A stretch of 64,000 nt of DNA from contig CAWUHX010000374.1 in assembly GCA_963922205.1 (NCBI GenBank), positions 1-64,000 of the forward strand, read 5' to 3'. The notes under the pieces were generated by a model. That model was not told the origin of the DNA. It saw only the letters and a list, made by a program, of their open reading frames with translations, and did no database searches. The translations under genes were made by a program, and so were the position numbers. Shown piece after piece: positions 36,370-46,339 of the stretch (positions within the stretch are counted from its first letter, which is position 1; each line of letters starts with the position of its first letter). The DNA is from Romanomermis culicivorax (Eukaryota > Nematoda > Enoplea > Mermithida > Mermithidae).

Positions 36370-37480
36370 CACCTTTGTACACTACATGTACTCTGTATGT
36401 CCACTTTTTTCCAGATCGGTTTTCCTTTTTTGCTTTTCTGCGCGTATTTTTCCTTTGTCCATCATATATGTGCTATTTCAGATGGCAACATTTTTTTTAC
36501 ATGTTATGCTCCTCTGACTAGTATATATGCTTTTTGAAATGATAATGTTCTAAACTGACTTCTTCTTTGCCCAGCATATTGTGTTGTCTGACCTTTTGCT
36601 TTTCCCTCCTTACCTCTCCTAGCATTTTTTCTAGGCAACAGGTAGTACTCCTGGATACATAACGTTTTTGTTCCTCTATTCTTTCCTGTCCAACATATTT
36701 TGTAATAAAAACGAAACAAAACGTTGGATTTTTGAAAGGTCATTCAGTATGACCTTTTTCCTTTGTCTAATACAGGTGCTCTTTTTCTTTGCCCCACACA
36801 TGTTTTTTTTCAGATCAATAAACTTTTCTGGGGTTTTTTCCCAGGTTCCTTCAAATCGGTTTTCGTTTTTCATGCATTAATTTTCCAGGCGTTTTCTCCA
36901 GGCAATATACAGTATTCTTCGATCAATGTTGTTTTTTCTGCACGTCTTTTTTCCCTTGTCGTTTTTGCCCCTTTATTCTCTCCTACCCTATAGTACCACC
37001 CATATTACTGTAGCTCAACTCTAACACAGGTTCAAACATGTATGCTAATCCATGCCTCCCTATAAATGAACAAAACTTCACAAGATACTGTCTGGCACGT
37101 TTTTTTTGTGCAACCTATTTTCATTCTCTTTGCAACCTTTTCTTACCTTTGTGCACTATGAGCACATTTATGTCTAATCTTTTCCAGATTGGTTTTGGTT
37201 TTCATGCAACCTTTTCTTACCTTTGTGCACTACATGCCCAATGTATGACCATTTTTCTTCAGATCGATTTTGATATTCTTTTATCTTACCTTTCTCACCT
37301 TTGTGGGCTACATGTGCACTGTATGTCCAGTTCATTCCAGATCAATTTTTTGTCTTACGTTTTTGTACAGTACATGCATACTGTACGTCCATTTCTTGTT
37401 TCACATCGATTTTCGTTTTCCATTTTTTGTTCACATTGATTCTGCTTTTTCCATTTTTTGTTCATTGTCGATTTTCCTTT
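36370..37480 (+). repeat. T-rich degenerate tandem repeats inside the Polinton-like element
   Basis: Units of roughly 60-80 bp share ACCTTTGTGCACTACATG, TGTATGTCC and TTTCCAGATCGATTTT. Clear starts are near 36371, 37145, 37219, 37297 and 37357. Weaker relatives occur at 31680-31960 and 36760-36890 in the same orientation. They generate several Phe/Cys-rich open frames (for example 37038-37439) that I do not regard as genes. Confidence 0.65.
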
Positions 37481-37482
37481 TC

Positions 37483-37761
37483 CACCTACAGTAACACACC
37501 TATTACCCTAACTCCGCTATTACCATAATCAAAAATTACCGTAATTCCACTATTACGGTAGCTCTAGAACCTGTATCCATTACCGTATGACCTATAAATT
37601 GTCCCTATATGCTTACCATATGACCTATAAATCAGCCAAAAATTGACTGTAGATGCTCACCATATGACCTATAAATCGGCCAAAAATGACAAATTATAGG
37701 TCATACACAAAAGATAGGGGTATCCTTAACCATATGACCCATATGGTCTGGCCTCACTACT
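37483..37761 (-). repeat. Right terminal inverted repeat of the Polinton-like element
   Basis: Inverted counterpart of the left repeat. It carries three copies of the CATATGACCTATAAAT-type unit against two on the left, which makes it about 33 bp longer. It ends in GGCCTCACTACT next to CATGTT. Confidence 0.85.
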
Positions 37762-38390
37762 CATGTTTTCCACCCAACATGCAGTCTTTCAAGAAAAATA
37801 TAAAAATTTGTGATTTTCGGCCATTCTGAGGTCAGTCCCTACCTGCTCAGGAATCCGACACAGAAATAATGAATTAGATCTTTTTCTGAGATTACTGCAT
37901 TTTGAGTGAGGAATATCCTTTTTTGAGATTTTCCTCGAAGGTCTCAGAAAACCAATATGTCCATCAGATTCTTCATGCGAAAATGACCAACTTCTACCAC
38001 TAGCCATAAAAATCATATGTGTTTATCCTGATTTTTTTCAAGATGGGATCTTTTAAGGATATGATTTTTATTTTCTGAGATAATGATTTTGTTTTTTTTT
38101 TTAATTTTGAGTGGCCCTTCCCCTATTCCAAACAACTCTGTTTTTTATGTTTTAGTATTTAAAAATGTGTAAATCGTCCCCACCAGGGAAGAAGGTGCTA
38201 TATACAATTTTTTTCAAAACCGACTTAATAGCAGATTCATGCATACCAATACATCTCATATCCATGTACAAAAGGTGCTATATACCTACTACAATATTGG
38301 AGAAGATAGATGGGTTACATATACAGCATCGAATTTTTTGAACATGGAAAAAGGTGCTATTTGATATATTCTTTAGAGTATCTATGGAAG

Positions 38391-38417
38391 AAGGTGCTAT
38401 ATGGTATATAGCACCTT
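38391..38417. promoter_or_regulatory. Subterminal palindrome, candidate transposase-binding site
   Basis: AAGGTGCTATAT, GGT, then the inverted arm form a 12-bp-arm palindrome. The same motif is repeated at 38193-38205, 38273-38285, about 38352 (partial), 41229-41240, 41274-41285 (variant) and in the right TIR. Repeated subterminal motifs are common transposase-binding sites; binding here is inferred. The palindrome lies about 275 bp upstream of the start codon, so it might also influence expression. Confidence 0.6.
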
Positions 38418-38690
38418 TTTGCCTATGTTGTGTGCAAACATTTAGTATGTAGCACGTTTTTCCAATTAATTGGTGATTGTTTTTTTCATTCCGTATTGTA
38501 CCTTTTTTCAAAATAAACGTTTAATTGTGGCTGTTGTTTTGATTTGCAAAATTGGCACCTATCAATCCTTCAATAATAGTGTTGCATCGTTCTCAGTCAC
38601 AATAACTAGTTTATCAATCATGTGAATAGTAATAAAAGTGTATTTTTCATTTTAAGATTTTAATTTTGTTATACTCGTCACTTTGTATTC

Positions 38691-41151
38691 ATGGCAAAAG
38701 CTTTAACAGCGGAACAGGCTCTCGACGTTCTCGAATTGGGCAATATGTCAGATGAAATGAATAATACAAAGGATACAATCGATTCAGGAGATACACCGCT
38801 GTGTTCACTCATCCCGATCAAGAGGAAAGTTGGCCAACCGCCCTGTAGTTTTTCAGAGCCTGAAAGAAAGCGATGTGTTGTGGCGGCAGGAGAAAGCGAC
38901 GAAGATTATTTGCCGAGCGATTCTCCATCTGAAACTGATCACGCGTTTCAGCAAGTTGATCCCGAAATCCCGATCGATAGTCAAATTGAAGAACAAGAAA
39001 CAAATCGTTCTCGTTGGCGTCAAAAAAGTTGCCGCAAAGACAAAGAAAGAAAACGAGCGTGTTCCTCAGGAGAAGCATTCATCAACCGTAAAGGGAAAGA
39101 AAGGTCAGCAAAAATTTGCCAAAGTTTGGTCAATCACGTTCATAGTGGCAAAACCATGTTCAAATGTGCCGAATTTACGGAAGAACAACGTAAAGAAGTT
39201 TTTACCGAGTATTGGAAGTTGGGCGACAACTTCAAGACAAAAAAGAACTTTTTGCTGTCGCATACGAAGCAAATCAGTGTTCAGAGACGTCAAATTAAAG
39301 AAAGTATGAAGAAACTCAAGTCGTACCAATATTGGTTGCCCAAAAATGGACAACTGGAATCAGTGTGTCGTGAATTTTTTTGTAAGACTTTGGCAATATC
39401 GTACAAACTGATCGTCGCGGCGCATACGAAAAAGAATCATTTGACCAATGTTTATCAAGAAGATGATTTACGCGGAAAGTCGTCACCAGCTAACAAGTTG
39501 AGCAACAACGTCTTGGAGGCAGTCAAAGCTCACATCGAATCTTTTGCTCGCGTTGAATCCCACTATTGTAGAAAAAAGACCAAACGTCAATATTTGGACG
39601 CCAAATTGAGCATTGCACGAATGTACGAGTTGTTCAAGGAAAAGAATCCGGATATCATAGTGTCGCTACAGAAGTATCAAGAAATATTCGGTACCCAATA
39701 CAATTTGTCATTCTACAAACCTCGCAAAGACCAATGCGTCCAATGTTCAGTCTATTTGAATTTAAAAGACAATGATCCTCAAAAAGAAAATTTGACCCAG
39801 AAGCACATTGAGCATATGGAACGAAAAGAGCATTGTCGTAATGCCATGAAGCTTGATTTGAATGCTGCTAAGGACGACCATTCAATGGTTGTGGCGACAA
39901 TGGATCTGCAAAGTGTGCTCCAAATACCACAATCAGCCGAAAGCGCGTTTTACTATAAACGGTACCTATGAGTTTTAATTGTATTGCTTTAACGTGCAAT
40001 TTAGTTTTTTATTTGCAGCAAATTATGCGTATACAATTTGACGTTTTACGTGGAAAATGAGCGGGACGGTTTGTGTTTTTTGTGGTCAGAAGTTGACGGA
40101 AGGCGTGGCAGCAGCGAAGTTGGAACAGCTATAAAATGTTTTATTGAACAACAAGTTCGAAAAGGCAAGAAAAAGATTAAAATCTGGTCAGATTCATGTG
40201 GCGGTCAGAACCGCAATAAGTAAGAGGAATTTACAAATTAGTCCAGTTTTTTTACGTTCTATATTTTTTCTTCTTACTAAGATTCGTGAGTGCAATGTTG
40301 ATGCAAGTTGCTAAAGAATTTGAGATCGAATATGTGGAACAAAATTTTTTGGAGCCAGGACACTCCCAAATGAGTGTCGACTCGATGCACTCGGCAATCG
40401 AAAATGCGGCCAAAAATTTATCGTTGTACAGTGTAAATGACTGGCAGAATACAATCGTTGCTGCGCGTCGTAAAAATCCCTACGTCATTTGTCGTCTAGA
40501 ATTTAATTCTTTTTTCGATTTGAAAAAAGTAAAATTTTATCCCCTAGAATCATATAAAAAAGTGAAATGAAATCATTCTATTAATTATAATCAATTATAA
40601 TTTATAATCTTTTAAAAAATATAATTTTTTAATAATTTTTTAATTATAATCTGCTATTAAGATGCACGGTAAAAATTTTCCCAATGTTGTTTTCGACGAA
40701 AATAATGCAAAAGTCAATTGGTTAAAGATTAAGCAACTCAAATATTTTCCCTCTGGAGCAATTGAATTCAAATACGACCATGAACAGGAAAATCATGTTA
40801 GTGCTTTCTTCTATTTGATATGACTGTAGTACAACGTTTACACAAAAATTTAGACAATGAAGACAGAAATGAGGAAGCGACGAGGCCGGCAGAGCGGCAG
40901 TTCATCGTGGCCAAAATTGTACGCGGCGAAATTGCCGATTTCGCAAGCAAAAAAGAAAGACTTAGAAAACTTGTGTGACATGCGTTTGATACCGGAAGAA
41001 TATCAATTGTTTATCAAGTAATTTGAATGTGTTATTAATTATATAGCTAATTAATTAGCTCGTTCTTCATTTTCACAGAAATCTACCGGTGACCAATGAA
41101 GAACCAGTGCAAAGTGATGAAGAAGGTGATACGGACGAAGAGTTGTTGTGA
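38691..41151 (+). CDS. 707-residue DDD/E-type transposase, six exons
   Basis: Exons are 38691-39961, 40019-40219, 40282-40561, 40662-40796, 40854-41017 and 41079-41151. All five introns (57-100 bp) are GT-AG, and the joined length is 2124 nt with no internal stop. The start ATG 38691 is the first in frame. Domains in order: an acidic and Lys/Arg-rich N-terminus (to ~130); a helical region; a likely metal site C349-x2-C352 with H381/C382; then a putative catalytic core with D405 in TMDLQ, D482 in WSDSCGGQNRN, the GHS box 517-519 and D524 or E531 in SVDSMHSAIE; and an acidic C-terminal tail. SDxCGGQN followed by GHS resembles a widespread uncharacterised metazoan family. Likely role is cut-and-paste transposition of this element in the nucleus; the catalytic assignment is inference. 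Confidence 0.85.
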
Positions 41152-41491
41152 TTATCGAAAGAAATGTCGCAAAATAATGTTTGTTGAACTTTAATTAAAC
41201 TTTTTCATTAGTTCGAATTTTTGAATAAAAGGTGCTATATAACATATTCTATTCACATTAGCATATAGGGAAAAAGTGCTATATACGAAAAGCTTAATAA
41301 AGTGTAAACTATGAGTCAATATGTTAGCTCACTTCGACACCATTTCATATAAGCCCTTTTTCATGTATGCGAGAAATTTCAACAATTTATTAAAAAAACT
41401 AGATTTATGAGACAGAAAAATTCTTTAATTCGAGTTTTCTCAGAAATTCGTTTTTGGTATGTAGCACCTTCTTCTCTGGTGGGGACGAAAT

Positions 41492-44400
41492 AAGCTATTA
41501 ATTTATGTGTAGCTGTTTTTTTATATCCTCTTGACATCAGTATCTGGAATAACAATTTTTACTAAAGAATTTTCATTTCAAAATTGTCAACATTCCCTGA
41601 TTGCATAGGGCTTACACAAGGTTATTACAGGAAAATCAAATGTTTAATGTCCAAAATTGGCTACTATTTGCTTGCTCCCACAGACAGGGCAATTGATAGA
41701 ACAGCTAGAAGAACGTCAAGCCAGAATTGAATTTTTTTATCTATCTGTCTAAAAAACAAAATAATTTTTAGAGATCTCTTCTGTTTGTATCTGAAATTTC
41801 TTTCCAAATATTCCAAAATAGTATACAAACCCTAAGCCATCAGTTTGAAATTGAAGGTCTATTATTCCAGAACAAAATTTAATAGGTCACCTCCAGAAGG
41901 AAAAACAGTACTAACATAATCAATCAATGTATTCAAAATTATACTCTAACTATTTCATTTCTTGGTTTATAAGTTCTTGCTATTATATATAATGGACCAA
42001 CATGAATGTTCTTTAAAACATTTCTCCTCTCTTTGACTTGTCCTCTGTATGATGTTGGACTGAGTATATATGCACATCCTAGAAACTAATGATGAAAGAT
42101 ACATTTCAGCACCATTAGTTGTGAGAGTCACAAAACTGCTGAAACTTATTGTATCTTAATAGAAAATTCAAGCTTCCAAAATCATCAACAAAAGCAGTAT
42201 ATAAAGAATATTGAATAGACTTTGGATTTTTTGGAATTTGTTGAATGAGCTCATAAATATAGTCTATAGTTGGAACATTAGCTGAAACATCAAATGCACT
42301 AATTATTTTACTATTTGATCTTTTTTCTTCAATTTTCCACAATTTTATTATTATTAAAAAGCATATCATTGAGCCTCATGATCTTACTGTAGTGATGTAC
42401 TTATTGTAGCAAAAAACGAAAAATGGAATAGAATTTAATCCAATATATACTTCCAACAACTGATCTTTCAGAACAGACAAAAAACATCAATAAGTGATAA
42501 ATATCAACTCCTACCTAACGTCATTGAATCTATGCATCAAAGACATCAGCTCATCCATCTAGCTTTGTGCATGTTTCAATGCTTTATATTGGAAGTAATC
42601 ATATGGTGCCATGCTTTTAGCATCATGATTTTTTAGCCCTTAGGATAGGTTAGAATTACTAGAGTGGAGAGTTGTTGTTAGCTGAAAAAATTGAATACAA
42701 TAAATGAAGACAAATTACAGGAACATTGAAGTAACTTAGTGAGACAATGCAGTGAGAATATGTATCTCACAGACTTCATGGTCTTTCTGACATTTGAAAA
42801 TCAGACATCTTCATTATGCAATTTTGTGCAAAATATCCCAGTAGGCGTGTCGGTAATGCATGACTTCTTCAGCACCTATAGGATGTTGAGAAACTACTTT
42901 CCCCTATTCAGTGACATTTCAAGTCAATGAACAGAACCTGGTTTCCATCAGAGCCCAGAATCAATATAACATCAGATGCGATTTTGGGGCAAAAACATTG
43001 TTCAAGTTTTACATATATTTTGCAAGCTTGTATAGATTATTGTGAGCCAATGTAATGTGCTGGCAGTGTTTTTTGCATGTGTTTCCCAGGATAAAAAAAA
43101 ACCACCAAAAAAGTTTGGCATGCCATCTTTGTACTGTGAAATGTGAACCCTATAAGATGAAATTGGTTCTGATAAACATCTTAGCACCATGTAAAAGATC
43201 TGAAAAAAGCTTTGCATGAGCTGTAGAAGTTTTGGGTAGTGCTAAAAAACACTGTGTACTGGGTATTATTGCTGTCATCCTGTCCTGAGGCATTTTAGAT
43301 CTTATCATTGAACATATCAATCAGCATAGTAGAGCTTTCTATTTTGTTTTTGAAAAGAGGAATTTGCAATAAGTCTGATGACTTACATCATAGGTGTGAC
43401 TGGCATTATTTCAGGAGGATCATTATGACTGTGGAGAACTCTTATCTGCTGGATTTTTCATCTGTGGTATTTTAATCCCCCAACTAGATGTGTTTCACTA
43501 AGAACTGTTGTTTCATCTATAATTTTTAGTCTTAAAATTGAATCATGAAAGATAAATGCCTGGAAACTTGATCCTGTAGCTCTATTGGACACTATTTTTT
43601 ACAATCCTACAGAAGGTAGAAAACACTGTAGAAACTACAGGTTTATTTAGACCCAGAAGTAGATTGGAGCTTATCTTGAACATTTCCAAATGCAAATTTT
43701 ATGTTGCTATTGAACATAGATTAATTAATTACAATTGGTCATGACATTGTTTCCAATGATAATTGCATGCAAAGTAGGCTCAAACTAAGTTGATTAAAAC
43801 TATCAAGTTATTTTGAGCATTTACTTTTTTTCGTCAAGATGACACTCCAGAAGATAATACTCAGTATCTACAAATCTCAGATTACACAATGAAGCAATGG
43901 GCTGCAAACATCAAATCAAGTAGGTATCTTTGTAAGCTTCATATTACTCTAAAGAATTCTGGGTAGGGAACTATTGCATAGTTTCCATATGAAGCTAGAT
44001 GCAGGAGAGGACAAAAATATGACCTGGGAACGAGGAGTTATGGAGAACAATAACAAAGGATAGATAGTTGAACCAAATAATGATGGGAAAGGGCTATTGT
44101 TGAGTAATACTTTTATTGAAAATTGTGCTTGCAAATTTTGAGTTTCTCTTTTTGAAGACAGGCTAAAAATGAGCAATTGCCCAAATGCAGAAAAATGTGC
44201 TCAGCTTGGAGGGAAACAAAAAGAGCAGTTTTTCTTTATGAAGGTTTTGGAGATCAGGATAATTGTGCAGATTATAGGACTATTGCCTGCTTGAATACAG
44301 GTTATAAACCTATGACAGGCATGACAGCTTAATGAGTCAGTCAAAAAGTGCCAATGCCAATCGAATTTTGCATAGTGCATTTTTTTCGATTTTCTGCATG

Positions 44401-45000
44401 GTTGCTTATACACTCTCTCTGAGTAAATTTGCATCCACTTTGTTGTAGTACAACTATATACAGTCTCTTATGAGTGATACAGTGTAGGGAGTAATTTGCA
44501 GATAACTAATACTTGCCAAATTTGGAAAGAATGAACAATTCAAAATGAGAATAGGCGAATTCAAATGATGATGAAGAAACTGATTATTAAAAAAAATTAG
44601 TGAACTGGAAGAACAAACCAGTGACTTTGGGAGGATGGTTGAGCAACCCAAAAGACAATCAAAATCCAAGGCCTTCTGGATCTTTAACTATCCAGTAAAA
44701 TATATCTCGAAAAAAGTGTGGGAAAGCATTAAGATAGGAGGGTATTAATTGATAGTAGAAAAAGTTTTCGTGCTTACAGGGAAATAAAAAATAATCAATT
44801 TGACATCAGCAAGCATGAGAAACAAAACCCATGAAATCATCCCTCAATCTAATTGTGATCTGTTGTTTCCAATTACTGTTATCTAGGTAGATATCCACAT
44901 GGGTCAGAAAATTTTTTGATTGGATAGAAAGCAAGCTGACCCTGGGGTCAGCATCATTTGTTTACATGATACTTAGCTCATCTTTCATTTTTCTGTCTTC
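41492..45000. other. AT-rich noncoding stretch
   Basis: About 3.5 kb without a recognised gene. Open frames are under 90 residues on both strands and show no motif. No inverted or tandem repeats stood out. Confidence 0.5.
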
Positions 45001-46330
45001 CTTTATCCCCATAAATCAAAAGATGAACAATGCAAACAAGCCTGAGAAAATTACCCAATTTTGCCACAAACTTTTGAATCTACTTTAAGATTGGGTGAAC
45101 AATCTCAGAAGCCAATGAATCAGATACTATGAGTCAAAGAGCCCTGGAAATGGAATCAATGTTAAAGTCGATTTGGTGCGATTAGAAGACAAGGAAACAA
45201 TTTTAGTCAATGGAAAAAACTTGACTGAATGGAACAAGTCTCAGAAACCACAGATTATTGTTGTGCCAGATTTGACCAAACAGCAGTTGTGAGCCAGAAA
45301 TAAAAACAAAAATCGAAGGAAAAAGGAAAAGGAAGTATCACATAAACTTTTCCTTTATGATTGCCCTATGATACTGATTTCTTTTAATTAATTCTTGCTC
45401 ATTTTGTTGTTGATTTAGAATAAGCTGCACAAATTGCAACCATCTAGTCTCAAAATGAAAAGTTCTGAAATAGATGCACCATTATCTTAATTGCCTGCAG
45501 TAGTGCAGTTTTGAGTACAGTAGTGCAGATTTTGACTGCAGACCTTTTCAACTATATTAATGCAAAAAAATCTTGTAGCCTGTAACAAGGGAAGAATATA
45601 AACAGAACACGAGTAATATAATAATGGTACTACAATAGTGGATTTTTTGTGAATGGCTTATAATGTGAGGATACTATCTTTGAATATTAAAGGAGGAAAA
45701 AATGAGGTGAAAATTTTTCAATGGAAATAGAAAAACGCCTAGTCCTCCAGTAGGGGGGGGGTGCTGGCTTACAGAAGCAACATCTTTTTTCCTCATGGTG
45801 AAACAGATTCAAGGGGAGTATTGATCTCACTCAATAACACATTTAATTTTGAAATAGTTGAAATCAACAAAGATGATAAAGGAAGGTTTCTGATGCTCAA
45901 ACTAAAAATTGAAGGTTCTCTTTGTTTTAGTGAATATCTAAGCCTCCATAACAGAAAGACATCTGTCCATAAGCTCAAGGAGCATATGAATTCACTGCAA
46001 ATATCAGATGCCTACAGATAGAAAAACCGAAATCAAAAAAAGATATACCTGGAGTCAATTTGAACCACATCTGGTTAAATGTAGACTAGATTATTTCCTA
46101 ATTTCAGATGCATTAATCAATGAAACTGTTACATATAATATAATTGCTGCCAGAACATTCCCCATCGAATGAACTGACATTAAACGAGGGCCAAGCCCAC
46201 TACTGTAGATATGAACGAGGTTGCAAAGGCCAAGGAAAACCGTAAGAGCAGGGAAATGTATATCTTGGAGCACGGAGGGCCCAGCAAACATTCAGATCTA
46301 ACTATCTGAACCTAGAAAAATACAAAAAAA
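45000..46330 (+). pseudogene. LINE remnant: ORF1 end and APE-type endonuclease
   Basis: The plus strand gives an ORF1-like C-terminus near 45160-45295 (VKVDLVRLEDKETILV, then IIVVPDLTKQQL). From about 45655 the APE endonuclease of ORF2 follows: RILSLNIKGGKNE, then SNIFFPHGETDSRGVLISL and DDKGRFLMLKLKI (45780-45925), and finally the domain end RYTWSQFEPHL with RLDYFLISDAL (about 46050-46120) in another frame. The order and motifs fit an L1-like non-LTR element. The middle of the endonuclease is deleted at a poly-G run (45751), and no RT follows, so it is a dead 5' fragment. Confidence 0.78.
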
Positions 46331-46339
46331 TTCATTGAA

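Larger units (their letters stand above)
30685..37761. mobile_element. Polinton/Maverick-like 7.1-kb element without recognisable genes
   Basis: A 246-bp left repeat (30685-30930) is matched in inverted orientation by a 279-bp right repeat (37483-37761). The right one has one extra ~45-bp internal unit containing ATTTATAGGTCATATGG. The element begins AGTAGT and ends ACTACT, and CATGTT lies directly outside both ends (30679-30684 and 37762-37767). Long TIRs, AG at the 5' end and 6-bp duplications are the published hallmarks of Polintons. A full Polinton is usually 15-20 kb and encodes DNA polymerase B, integrase, an ATPase, protease and capsid proteins. None is visible here, so this would be a non-autonomous or gutted copy. 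Another 6-bp-TSD family remains possible. A hAT-type insert occupies 31971-33545. Confidence 0.7.
38175..41487 (+). mobile_element. Intact 3.3-kb DDD/E DNA transposon (Sola-like?)
   Basis: The 31-bp ends 38175-38205 (CGTCCCCACCAGGGAAGAAG then GTGCTATATAC) and 41457-41487 are inverted repeats with 29 of 31 positions equal. AAAT flanks both ends (38171-38174 and 41488-41491), consistent with a 4-bp target duplication. The only gene inside is complete. Copies of AAGGTGCTATATA recur next to both ends. A 4-bp duplication with a DDD/E protein is known for the Sola superfamily, which is my best guess from memory. The catalytic blocks need a profile search before a superfamily name is given. The intact frame and near-identical TIRs suggest recent activity. 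Confidence 0.9.

Noticed and set aside
36252..37528. Overlapping Phe/Cys-rich open frames resembling membrane proteins
   Set aside because: They coincide with T-rich degenerate tandem repeats and occur in all three plus frames, so they are by-products of base composition.
38191..38460. Repeated AAGGTGCTATATA motifs as a CRISPR-like array
   Set aside because: Spacing is irregular, motifs occur in both orientations and the context is a eukaryotic transposon end.
39962..41151. Reading 40662-41151 as a separate small gene
   Set aside because: An in-phase GT-AG intron (40562-40661) joins it to the upstream exons and the total length becomes an exact multiple of three, so one gene is the better model.
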